A program made the position numbers and the translations under genes. Below, piece after piece: positions 1-6,109 of a stretch of DNA of 9,458 bases. Position 1 is the stretch's first letter; every line of letters begins with the position of its first letter. The notes under the pieces are model-generated. The model was not told where the DNA came from. It saw only the letters and a program-made list of their open reading frames with translations, and searched no databases. This DNA is from an uncultured Micrococcales bacterium (lineage in GTDB: Bacteria; Actinomycetota; Actinomycetes; Actinomycetales; Microbacteriaceae): positions 1-9,458 of the forward strand of contig CAIKYE010000276.1 in the NCBI GenBank assembly GCA_903831585.1. The letters are read 5' to 3'.

Positions 1-2
1 GG

Positions 3-335
3 CTGAGCATTACCCACATGCTGATATTCACCGCAAATTCAGAGACAGAATTCTTTGTGCTCGCCATAGTCACGGCCCTGGTGAACGGTATTGGTAGCGG
101 GTTAGTGCTCACGCTCGGGGCTGATCTAGCGCCGGTCGACGCACGAAACGAATTTCTTGCCGGCTTCCGCCTCCTCATAGATGGCGGCGTTGCCGCCGCT
201 CCCCCCGCTCTCGCCGTTCTCGCCGCGACCATTGGCTTAGGTGCCGGAATGTTCACTTTCGGAGCTTTTGGTTTGGTCGGTGCATTCTTGCTTCACAGGT
301 ACATCCCAGAGTTTGTTCAGCATCAAAAACGCTAG
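3..335 (+). CDS. Major facilitator superfamily transporter, C-terminal fragment
   Basis: The frame is already open at the window's left edge (codons from base 3), so the ATG at 18 is internal and the gene begins upstream. About 110 residues are visible. They contain hydrophobic stretches typical of the last membrane helices of a 12-helix transporter: one with the run FFVLAIVTALVNGIGSGLVL, a cytoplasmic loop GADLAPVDARNEFLAGFR, and two more helices before a short charged tail (HQKR). The loop form 'TLGADLAP...R..FLAGFRLLIDGG' is a common signature of the C-terminal half of proton-coupled MFS drug or sugar exporters. The substrate cannot be told from this fragment. Stop is TAG at 333-335. No clear terminator separates it from the next gene; the next promoter starts about 13 bases later. 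Confidence 0.8.
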   Translation: MSITHMLIFTANSETEFFVLAIVTALVNGIGSGLVLTLGADLAPVDARNEFLAGFRLLIDGGVAAAPPALAVLAATIGLGAGMFTFGAFGLVGAFLLHRYIPEFVQHQKR

Positions 336-347
336 TTTTTGTTCGGC

Positions 348-353
348 GATAAT
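348..353 (+). promoter_or_regulatory. -10 box of a probable leaderless promoter for the amylase gene
   Basis: The hexamer GATAAT (five of six matches to TATAAT) ends six bases before the ATG at 360. That places the expected transcription start on or next to the A of the start codon. The only purine-rich stretch (AGAGG, 354-358) is one base from the ATG, too close to act as a Shine-Dalgarno site. No convincing -35 box is seen around 325-330. The same spacing occurs upstream of the protease gene at 8313. Confidence 0.5.
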
Positions 354-359
354 AGAGGC

Positions 360-2372
360 ATGCCTAAGTCACTAGTTCGTGCCGTTGCCCTGCTCGCCGG
401 CCTTTCACTGCTTGCCACTCCGAACCTGGCTTGGTCTGCACCAGCCCCCAAAGGCCCAACAGCGGCCGAAGCTGCCGCCCTGGCCCGAGAGAGTGTGCGC
501 AGCCCGATGGCGGCAGACAGCATCTACTTCGTGATGACAGACCGCTACGCAAACGGTGATACCTCTAATGATCGCGGTGGTCTGACAGGTGATCTCTCAC
601 TGACGGGCTACGACCCAACTAGCGACTCCTACTCTCACGGTGGTGACCTCAAAGGTTTGACCGGCGGTTGCACCACCGGCGAAGGCGTTGCTCGAATCAA
701 GAAAATGGGTTTCACCACTATCTGGGTTACCCCACCCTTCAAGCAAGAGTGGGTGCAGGGCGACAGCGCGGCCTACCACGGATATTGGATCAATGACTTT
801 TTAACCATCGACCCACACTGGGGAACCAATGCCGATTTCAAAGCCCTCGTTGACTGTGCTCACTCGCAGGGAATTAAAGTCGTTCTCGACATTGTCTTGA
901 ACCACACCGGCGATGTAATCAAATACAACGGCAGCGGCAAGGCTGCAATTCCTGCCGGACGCCAGAACGCAAAAAACCCGGCTTGGCTAAACAAGCTCAC
1001 CAACTACCACAACCGAGGAGACGTTCAGGATTGGAACGACAAGTTCTGGGCACAAAACGGCGACTTCTTCGGTCTCGACGACATTAAGACAGAAAACCAA
1101 GAAGTCATTGACGGTTTCGCAGCTGTCTATTCACAGTGGGTCAACGACTACGGAGTTGACGGTTTCAGAGTCGATACCGCAAAGCACGTTGACGATGCAT
1201 TCCTAGGCAAGTGGTGGCCGAAGGTTGTTTCGGCAACGAAAGCTAAGAACCCAAACGTGTTTGCTTTCGGTGAGGTATTCGACAGCAGCCAGGATGTTCT
1301 CTCTGCATTCGTGCGTCAGCGCGGCCTACCTTCAGTTCTCGACTTCGGCTTTCAAACTGACGGGGTTCTTTATGCAGGTGGCGACGGCGATGCCGGAAAC
1401 TTGCTCTATGTCTTGAAGCAGGACGACAAGTACACAACCGCAACCAAGAACGCCTACAACCTGGTCACATTCTTGGGTAACCACGACATGGGTCGAGTGG
1501 CTTACCTCTTGCTCAAGAGCGGCGCAAAGACTGACACCCTGCTAGCCAGCACCCTCTTCGCACACGACATGATGTTCTTAACCCGAGGCACTCCAGCGGT
1601 TTACTACGGTGACGAAGTTGGAATGATCGGCTTCGGTGGCGACAAAGCTGCTCGTCAAGATATGTTCAGCACCCAGAACGTTGAGTGGCAGCGCGAAGCT
1701 CGAGTCACTGGTGGTGCGATTGGCACCAAGTCGGCCCTCACAGACATGACCAACCCGATTCTGGTTCGCATTCAAAAGCTCAACGAGCTTCGCGCGAAGT
1801 ACCCAGCTTTGGCTAGCGGAGCCCAGATTGTTCGCGGAGCAAACGGCCCGATTTTGGTGTCGAGCCGCATCGACGCCGCCGACAAGCGTGAGTACCTAGT
1901 TGGGCTAAACAACGCCAACACGAGCAAGACTCTCAGCGTTAAGACCAGCTCGCCGCTCACGCAGTTCACTTCTGTTTGGGGCGATGCGGCTCCAGTGACC
2001 AGCGATGCAAACGGTGTTGTCACGGTGACGGTTGGCCCGCAAGGCGCTGCTGTTCTTCGCGCCGACGCTCAACTACCTCAGCCTGCTGCAGCGGTGAAAC
2101 CAGTGCTTAAAGTTGCAATCGACAAAGACACCCGTTTGATGAATCTAACCGCGACCCTCGCCACAGCCGACCCGGCAACTGTTTCATTCGCGGTCAAGAT
2201 CGGCACTGCGAAGACCTGGACCTACATCGGTAGTGACGACGCTGCTTCGTACGCTCTCTTCTGGGAGTATGCCAAGCAGAAGAAGGGCACCTCAATTCAG
2301 TTCGTTGCAATTAGCAAGACCACGTCTGGGCTAATCGCGACTTCTGATGTGAAGGTCGTGAAGGTCCCTTAG
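360..2372 (+). CDS. Secreted GH13 alpha-amylase-family glycoside hydrolase
   Basis: A 670-residue exported enzyme expected to cleave alpha-1,4-glucosidic bonds in starch-like glucans outside the cell. Residues 1-27 are a Sec signal peptide (basic MPKSLVR, hydrophobic core, likely cut at AWS/A). The (beta/alpha)8 barrel follows with all GH13 motifs: region I DIVLNH (177-182), region II GFRVDTAKH (268-276, nucleophile Asp272), region III GEVF (acid Glu305) and region IV FLGNHD (Asp376). YHGYWINDF (139-147) is also typical. A beta-sandwich domain spans about 488-568, and an extra C-terminal domain of about 100 residues (570-670) of unrecognised type follows. The only two cysteines, 104 and 166, may form a disulfide. 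ATG 360 was chosen over the in-frame TTG at 339 because it gives a clean signal peptide and fits the leaderless promoter. The exact specificity (endo-amylase, maltogenic, pullulanase-like) is not resolved. Confidence 0.93.
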   Translation: MPKSLVRAVALLAGLSLLATPNLAWSAPAPKGPTAAEAAALARESVRSPMAADSIYFVMTDRYANGDTSNDRGGLTGDLSLTGYDPTSDSYSHGGDLKGLTGGCTTGEGVARIKKMGFTTIWVTPPFKQEWVQGDSAAYHGYWINDFLTIDPHWGTNADFKALVDCAHSQGIKVVLDIVLNHTGDVIKYNGSGKAAIPAGRQNAKNPAWLNKLTNYHNRGDVQDWNDKFWAQNGDFFGLDDIKTENQEVIDGFAAVYSQWVNDYGVDGFRVDTAKHVDDAFLGKWWPKVVSATKAKNPNVFAFGEVFDSSQDVLSAFVRQRGLPSVLDFGFQTDGVLYAGGDGDAGNLLYVLKQDDKYTTATKNAYNLVTFLGNHDMGRVAYLLLKSGAKTDTLLASTLFAHDMMFLTRGTPAVYYGDEVGMIGFGGDKAARQDMFSTQNVEWQREARVTGGAIGTKSALTDMTNPILVRIQKLNELRAKYPALASGAQIVRGANGPILVSSRIDAADKREYLVGLNNANTSKTLSVKTSSPLTQFTSVWGDAAPVTSDANGVVTVTVGPQGAAVLRADAQLPQPAAAVKPVLKVAIDKDTRLMNLTATLATADPATVSFAVKIGTAKTWTYIGSDDAASYALFWEYAKQKKGTSIQFVAISKTTSGLIATSDVKVVKVP

Positions 2373-2382
2373 CCTGCTTTGC

Positions 2383-2673
2383 TCATCGGGCTGCTGATCT
2401 CACACATATTTCGTGTGTGGCCGGCAGCCCGATTAGTTTTATCGGCAACTCAAAGTCAGAACACTTCTCAGACTCGGCGGTCTGCCCAAGCTCTAGTCCA
2501 AGCCTTTGGTGCCGCAGAAGTGCTTCTTGGTCGACTTGTGACTGAAGCCTTTGGCGTTGCAAAGCAATTGCACTTAGGTTCGCCGCAGAGCCCGCTAGCG
2601 ATAGAACTATCAAAAGAAAAACCATGAATAGCAAAAGCATCGAGCCTCTGTCATTAGCAAGCTCCCTGCGCAA
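2383..2673 (-). CDS. TadE-like small membrane protein, last gene of the tad locus
   Basis: About 96 residues: a charged N-terminus with DRGS, one membrane helix (MLLLFMVFLLIVLSLAGSAA), then a short extracytoplasmic region rich in Gln and Arg with two cysteines 18 residues apart near the C-terminus. This matches the general pattern of the actinobacterial TadE-like protein that usually closes tad loci (the Rv3654c type), probably a minor pilus subunit or assembly factor. Start is uncertain: TTG at 2673 has AGGTG at a good distance (7 bases), TTG at 2679 is the farthest upstream option, and ATG at 2640 would remove the charged head. It overlaps the preceding gene by about 20 bases. Its last codons are formed by the amylase-side hairpin, so the C-terminal tail may be poorly conserved. 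Confidence 0.68.
   Translation of the reverse strand: MRRELANDRGSMLLLFMVFLLIVLSLAGSAANLSAIALQRQRLQSQVDQEALLRHQRLGLELGQTAESEKCSDFELPIKLIGLPATHEICVRSAAR
2385..2433 (+). terminator. Nested hairpin downstream of the amylase gene
   Basis: ATCGGGCTGC (2385-2394) pairs exactly with GCAGCCCGAT (2424-2433), extended by one wobble and one Watson-Crick pair inward. Inside it CACACA (2401-2406) pairs with TGTGTG (2414-2419) around a 7-base loop. A short T-rich run (AGTTTTAT, 2435-2442) follows on the plus strand, and it begins 12 bases after the amylase stop, so a terminator for that gene is likely. On the minus strand it lies in the last codons of the convergent pseudopilin gene and has no T run beyond it, so termination that way is doubtful. 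Confidence 0.6.
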
Positions 2674-3004
2674 TCTCAATCACCTGACCCACTCTCGACT
2701 CAACTCTTTGAAGGTTGCCAGAGGTACAGTTCTCGTCGAAGGAAATCTTCCACTCGTCTTGATCAAATAGGAAAGCGAGTGCTGTCTGAGCGGCAGCGCT
2801 CTTCGCTGCATGAAGCTCGCCGGATATTTGCCAAACCCTGAGGGCATCATTTGCCATGCTCAAAGCCGCCATGCGCGATCTCAAATCACTTTCAAAGTTG
2901 GATGAAAGAGCGAAAATCAAGAACAGTCCTGCTGCGAAGAAAACCACAAACTCCAAAACAGAGTTTCCCTGATCACTTCGCAATCTCGAGACTCGATGAC
3001 ACAT
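2654..3004 (-). CDS. TadE-like pseudopilin candidate
   Basis: A 116-residue protein with a short basic N-terminus (MCHRVSRLRSDQG), the pilin-like start NSVLEFVVFF, and a single hydrophobic helix (about residues 18-35) followed by an extracytoplasmic domain. A glutamate sits at the head of the helix as in TadE and TadF minor pilins. Two cysteines, 22 residues apart, frame the C-terminal part. ATG at 3004 is preceded by GAGAGGTGG at suitable spacing, so this start is well supported. It overlaps the preceding gene by 32 bases, indicating coupled translation. No other function is suggested by the sequence; overall identity within the TadE/TadF group is by pattern, not by close recognition. Confidence 0.72.
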   Translation of the reverse strand: MCHRVSRLRSDQGNSVLEFVVFFAAGLFLIFALSSNFESDLRSRMAALSMANDALRVWQISGELHAAKSAAAQTALAFLFDQDEWKISFDENCTSGNLQRVESRVGQVIEIAQGAC

Positions 3005-3347
3005 CGATGACCACCTCTCTCGGCTGAAAGAACAGTAGCGATAGAGGTCGGTAACTGATGCGGAAGTTAACTCGGGAAAACTCTGCTGGCTCGAAAGTTA
3101 TCTGGCAGTTAGCGCTTATCTGGTCGAGCTGGTCGTGGCAAACCTGCTCGGCTCGCTGCTCGGCTTGAGCGAAGGTGGTGTCGGCAAGGCTCGCAAATCT
3201 TGCTGCCGAGATGGCTGTTGTTCGCAGCAGAGTGTCTATGTAAACGTTGAGGCAATAATTGGTGGCTGCAACAACAGCAAGGGACAACGGTATTGCGAGC
3301 AACGAAAACTCTGCTACAGCCGAACCCCTGTCGTCGTTCAGGCTCAG
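2973..3347 (-). CDS. TadE-family pilus protein with no canonical start codon
   Basis: The reading frame encodes the TadE signature DDRGSAVAEFSLLAIPLSLA, with a membrane helix beginning at the conserved Glu-Phe, then an extracytoplasmic domain with the cysteine pair CHDQLDQISANC and a C-terminal SLEIAK. TadE proteins are minor pseudopilins of the Flp/Tad pilus. The only ATG, GTG or TTG in frame before the domain is TTG at 3302, which would remove the RGSAVAEF motif, so it is probably not the true start. Upstream the frame stays open to a TGA at 3405-3407 but holds only CTG codons (3347, 3341). A GTG at 3358 lies one frame away and hits a TGA after four codons. The interval is given from CTG 3347 as a best guess; an unusual start, a frameshift or a sequence error are all possible. 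Confidence 0.65.
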   Translation of the reverse strand: MSLNDDRGSAVAEFSLLAIPLSLAVVAATNYCLNVYIDTLLRTTAISAARFASLADTTFAQAEQRAEQVCHDQLDQISANCQITFEPAEFSRVNFRISYRPLSLLFFQPREVVIDVSSSLEIAK

Positions 3348-3373
3348 CGGGCGTGCACGAGATCGACTGTCTG

Positions 3374-3529
3374 CTAGAACGTGGAAACCTTGTTCAAGGC
3401 TTGCTCAAATACTGTTCGCAGAGCTGGCGCAGCGATAGACCACATCAGCACAACTAAACCGGCGGTCATAAGTGTGATGAGAACCCAACCAGGCACATCC
3501 CCCCGCTCGTCATGCACTTTTGACTTCAT
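3374..3529 (-). CDS. 51-residue Flp-type pilin candidate of the tad locus
   Basis: A small gene between the tadC-like and TadE genes. It starts with ATG at 3529, preceded by AAAGGA (3536-3541) at six bases, an excellent ribosome site that overlaps the stop of the upstream gene. The 51-residue product has a short charged head (MKSKVHDERGD), one hydrophobic segment (VPGWVLITLMTAGLVVLMW, about residues 12-30) and an amphipathic tail ending in NKVSTF. Size, topology and position fit the major pilin subunit of actinobacterial tad loci, where a short protein with the pattern GDVPGWVLITLMTAGLV is familiar to me from Microbacteriaceae-like genomes. It lacks the classical Flp 'G-XXXXEY' cleavage pattern, so whether and where a prepilin peptidase cuts is unclear. 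An alternative role as a small assembly factor cannot be excluded. Confidence 0.7.
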   Translation of the reverse strand: MKSKVHDERGDVPGWVLITLMTAGLVVLMWSIAAPALRTVFEQALNKVSTF

Positions 3530-3540
3530 ATTCATTCCTT

Positions 3541-4173
3541 TCAACTGAAACCCAGATTCAACACCAGAACACTTGGATATAGCGCGAATAGCACGGTGGT
3601 TGGCAGGACAAGTGAAACCAGAGGTATCAGCATCTTTGTTTCGTTAGCTCCGGCACGGGCCAAGAGATCATTGGCCCTTCTGACTCGAAGCGCTGCGCTG
3701 AGCGAGGTCAGCGATTCAGCCAGTGGCGTGCCCCTCGACATGGCAATAGAAATTTTGTTTGCAAACTCCCTTATTGCCGGGGTTGGCAGCCGCTCACAGA
3801 GCGCAGAAAGTTCGCTTGAAACCGTGCAACCCAATTCAACGTTTCGCTGAAAGATTGCAAGCTCTTCTGCTACTCGACCGTTGGCTCTAGACACAACCCT
3901 TTCGATAGCCTGTTGCAAAGTGTGGCCGGTGAGAACCGCGATGCAGGCCAAGTCGATTAGATCAGGTAGTTCACTGTCGCTCTGCCTGCGAGCAGTCTTT
4001 GGAATGCGGCTTCTTCGCCGCTGAGTGAATACAGGGTTTCCTTCTTGCAGTCCGGTTCCCGGCACCATCAAACGAAGTCGATTACTCAGTTGGTTTCTCG
4101 CGCGCAGCAGCGAAATCAAAGCAAAACTGCACAGGAAAGAGAGAGTCGCAAGAAGAACCGGCGCTAATCTCAT
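3541..4173 (-). CDS. TadC-like type II secretion F-domain membrane protein
   Basis: A 210-residue inner-membrane platform protein. An N-terminal helix (residues 3-23, LAPVLLATLSFLCSFALISLL) is followed by a basic linker (RRRSRIPKTARR), the cytoplasmic T2SSF four-helix domain (about 68-170, beginning ELPDLIDLACIAVLTGHTLQQAIERV) and a C-terminal helix pair (about 180-206). With TadB it should form the platform that couples ATPase motion to pilin extraction from the membrane. The ATG at 4173 overlaps the TGA of the previous gene in an ATGA tetranucleotide, a strong sign of coupled translation; an in-frame extension back to 4374 would only cover tadB in another frame and is not believed. It is short for TadC (usually nearer 280-320 residues), as is common in actinobacterial loci. 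Confidence 0.87.
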   Translation of the reverse strand: MRLAPVLLATLSFLCSFALISLLRARNQLSNRLRLMVPGTGLQEGNPVFTQRRRSRIPKTARRQSDSELPDLIDLACIAVLTGHTLQQAIERVVSRANGRVAEELAIFQRNVELGCTVSSELSALCERLPTPAIREFANKISIAMSRGTPLAESLTSLSAALRVRRANDLLARAGANETKMLIPLVSLVLPTTVLFALYPSVLVLNLGFS

Positions 4174-4925
4174 GCAAGAACTCTTCTCTGTTCGTCGATC
4201 GCGCCGATGAGTGAAATCAATCGAATAGCCAGCATCGAAGCAACTAGGCCAGCCAGTAACAAAAGTGAGCCCTGCACCGACGAATAGGCCTGTGCGTTCT
4301 CGTTTCGAGTCGCTAAGAGAATTACGATCAGCCAAGGAGCGGCAACCGCCACCTTTGCTGTGCCCCGAACCCATCCTTGCTTTGCGGCAATCTGCTGAAA
4401 CAATGCGCTGTCATCACGAATGGATTTCGCCTGTTGCCGCAAGGCTGCAACGAATCCTGCGCCGCCCGAATCATTTACGACCCTGAGTGTCTCAACGGTT
4501 GAGTCACACATTGCTAAGCCGAACCTGGGCTTTAGTTGCGCGAGAGCGGTGTCAAGGCTGACGCCCCGGTCACAAAGGTCGCAGGCAAAAGCAAAATCAG
4601 ATGCAACGAGAAGATTCGTAGATTCGCCAAGGTCACGCATCGAATCGAGCAAAGAGATTGAACTTTGGGCAGCCGATTCGAGAGATTCGAGAACGGTTGG
4701 CCACTCCTCTTGAATCAAGCGCCCTCTGCTTCGGGCTTTGACGTTCAAATACTCGAGCTCTAATGCAGCCGTTGCCACTGACGCAGAGCTACTGAGTAGC
4801 CAGATTTCGAAGAGATCCTGGACAACTACGAAGATCACAATCGGAAGCACACAATAAATGAACTTAAACTTCGCTGAATCTGCCAGACCAGCCTCCTCAA
4901 GCCTCTGTCTCAGCCAGCTAGTCAC
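4170..4925 (-). CDS. TadB-like type II secretion F-domain membrane protein
   Basis: A 251-residue platform protein of the Tad pilus. It has a cytoplasmic amphipathic head, a helix at about residues 23-44 (FIYCVLPIVIFVVVQ), a soluble T2SSF domain (about 70-180, with EEWPTVLESLESAAQSSISL and the repeat-like LRQQAKSIRDDSALFQQ) and two C-terminal helices (about 190-206 and 218-240). Start is GTG at 4925, which lies inside the end of tadA (8-base overlap); no strong Shine-Dalgarno is seen, so translation probably depends on ribosomes finishing tadA. Together with the ATPase and the TadC-like protein it forms the core export machine. Which of the pair is called B or C rests on gene order only. Confidence 0.85.
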   Translation of the reverse strand: MTSWLRQRLEEAGLADSAKFKFIYCVLPIVIFVVVQDLFEIWLLSSSASVATAALELEYLNVKARSRGRLIQEEWPTVLESLESAAQSSISLLDSMRDLGESTNLLVASDFAFACDLCDRGVSLDTALAQLKPRFGLAMCDSTVETLRVVNDSGGAGFVAALRQQAKSIRDDSALFQQIAAKQGWVRGTAKVAVAAPWLIVILLATRNENAQAYSSVQGSLLLLAGLVASMLAIRLISLIGAIDEQRRVLA

Positions 4926-6018
4926 TCTTGCCCATATCGATAAGGTTCACTCGAACCTCGCCCGAGCCAGCCACTCGTTCGACGGCGGCTATCTGACTGA
5001 CCCTGCGTTGCCCGTTCTCAAGCATTTCGCAGTGCACGACTATGTCTATGCAATCTGCCACAGTTGCCTTAACAAACTCTGCAGAGATATTCGCGCCGGC
5101 AAGCAGGGGCAAAGTGCAGAGTTTGTGTATCGCTTCTGCGGCAGAGTTTGCGTGAATTGTGCACAACCCCGGAAGGCCGGAATTCATCGCAATCAGCATG
5201 TCAAGGCTTTCGGCTTCGCGAACTTCACCCACTATCAAAAGCTCTGGACGCATTCTTAAACTCTCCTTAACTAAACGGCGCAGCGTTACCTCACCTCGCC
5301 CCTCAAGATTTGCCTGCCGAGTCTGTAGTGCAACCCAGTCAAAATTCAAGGCACGTATCTCAAAGGTCTCTTCAACCGTCACCAACCTCTTGGCGGGATT
5401 GCTCTCTGCAACTAGCGCGCACAGAAGAGTTGTCTTACCAGCCTGGGTGGCTCCCGAAACGAGAACGTTTCTTTTGGCGCGAACTTGGCCTGCAAGAAAC
5501 CTTGCCTGCTGAAACGTCATTACGTTTCTCTCGACCAGATTTGCAAGCCTCCAGATTTGCTTTGGAAACTTTCTTATGTTCACCGACCAGTGCTCACGCG
5601 CTATGTCTGGAATGATGACGTGCAACCGCGAACCATCGGCAAGAGCTGCATCTACAAACGGAGATGACCTATCTAAACGACGCCCCGAGTGCCTCAGCAT
5701 GCGCTCAACCAGCGAGCTGATGTCTTCATGGCTAAGCGACAAGAATATTCGCTCTGACAATCCAGCTCTAGAGACGAAAATCTCGTTCGGCCGGTTGATC
5801 CAAATCTCTTCAACCGTCTCGTCGTCGAAATATGGTTGCAAAATGCCGAAGCCGAAAACCTTTCGCCTTGCCTGCCCTGCAAGTTCTTGATGCCCGAAGA
5901 GATTTAGCCCATTTCTCTGGCTAATCTCGTCAACTGCCCGATCCAGAGCTTCAGAAGAAGAGAGTTGTGTGGCCAATTGTCTAGCCACAGAAGTCACATC
6001 ACCTTGAGTTGTCGTCAT
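4918..6018 (-). CDS. tadA: TadA/CpaF-family pilus assembly ATPase
   Basis: A 366-residue cytoplasmic hexameric ATPase that powers Flp/Tad pilus assembly. An N-terminal helical domain (1-60) precedes the PILT-type N-domain (QPYFDDETVEEIWINRPN, 61-78) and the RecA-like core: Walker A GATQAGKT (189-196), Asp/Glu box VTVEETFEIR (213-222), Walker B LLIVGEVRE (260-268) and His box CTIHANS (286-292). All catalytic motifs look intact. The form NSGLPGLCTIHANS with CTLPLLAGANIS belongs to the actinobacterial branch as I know it. ATG at 6018 has GGGAGG (6026-6031) seven bases upstream, so the start is firm. It is the first gene of the seven-gene unit and lies divergent from tRNA-Leu, with 91 bases between. 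No TadZ, TadV prepilin peptidase or RcpC gene is beside it in this window. Confidence 0.94.
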   Translation of the reverse strand: MTTTQGDVTSVARQLATQLSSSEALDRAVDEISQRNGLNLFGHQELAGQARRKVFGFGILQPYFDDETVEEIWINRPNEIFVSRAGLSERIFLSLSHEDISSLVERMLRHSGRRLDRSSPFVDAALADGSRLHVIIPDIAREHWSVNIRKFPKQIWRLANLVERNVMTFQQARFLAGQVRAKRNVLVSGATQAGKTTLLCALVAESNPAKRLVTVEETFEIRALNFDWVALQTRQANLEGRGEVTLRRLVKESLRMRPELLIVGEVREAESLDMLIAMNSGLPGLCTIHANSAAEAIHKLCTLPLLAGANISAEFVKATVADCIDIVVHCEMLENGQRRVSQIAAVERVAGSGEVRVNLIDMGKSD

Positions 6019-6061
6019 ATTTTGCCCTCCCGCTAGCTAAGTTCGCAGAAGAGGAGTTTCA

Positions 6062-6086
6062 CTGCCCGACTTTTCCACAGGGGCAG
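6062..6086. repeat. Inverted repeat in the tadA/tRNA-Leu divergent region
   Basis: CTGCCC (6062-6067) and GGGCAG (6081-6086) form an inverted repeat that extends by one A-T pair on each side (6061 and 6087). The 13-base centre holds the likely -35 region of the tRNA promoter, so the arms flank it. It could be an operator or a weak hairpin (TTTT follows at 6087-6090 on the plus strand); the 7-bp arms may also be chance. Confidence 0.35.
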
Positions 6087-6094
6087 TTTTCGAT

Positions 6095-6100
6095 TAGGAT
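6095..6100 (+). promoter_or_regulatory. -10 box of the tRNA-Leu promoter
   Basis: TAGGAT fits the TANNNT pattern and lies nine bases before the first tRNA base, as expected for a short 5' leader. A weak -35 candidate TTTTCC (6071-6076) sits 18 bases upstream. The rest of the 91-base divergent region shows no strong promoter for tadA on the minus strand. Confidence 0.5.
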
Positions 6101-6109
6101 AGTCAGGTT

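Noticed and set aside
339..359. TTG start for the amylase seven codons upstream
   Set aside because: It would put MFGDNRG before the signal peptide and lies upstream of the -10 box; ATG 360 fits better.
2499..2555. Repeated AAGCCTTTGG within the last TadE-like gene
   Set aside because: Two short copies 40-50 bases apart inside a coding region encoding Gln/Arg/Leu-rich sequence; likely chance or low-complexity coding.
2379..2627. Plus-strand 82-codon frame after the amylase gene
   Set aside because: It lies opposite the last TadE-like gene, begins inside the hairpin region, has no ribosome site and its product has no recognisable pattern.
4174..4374. Longer start for the TadC-like gene
   Set aside because: The added 67 residues are just tadB read in another frame; ATG 4173 in the ATGA overlap gives a proper membrane helix at the N-terminus.
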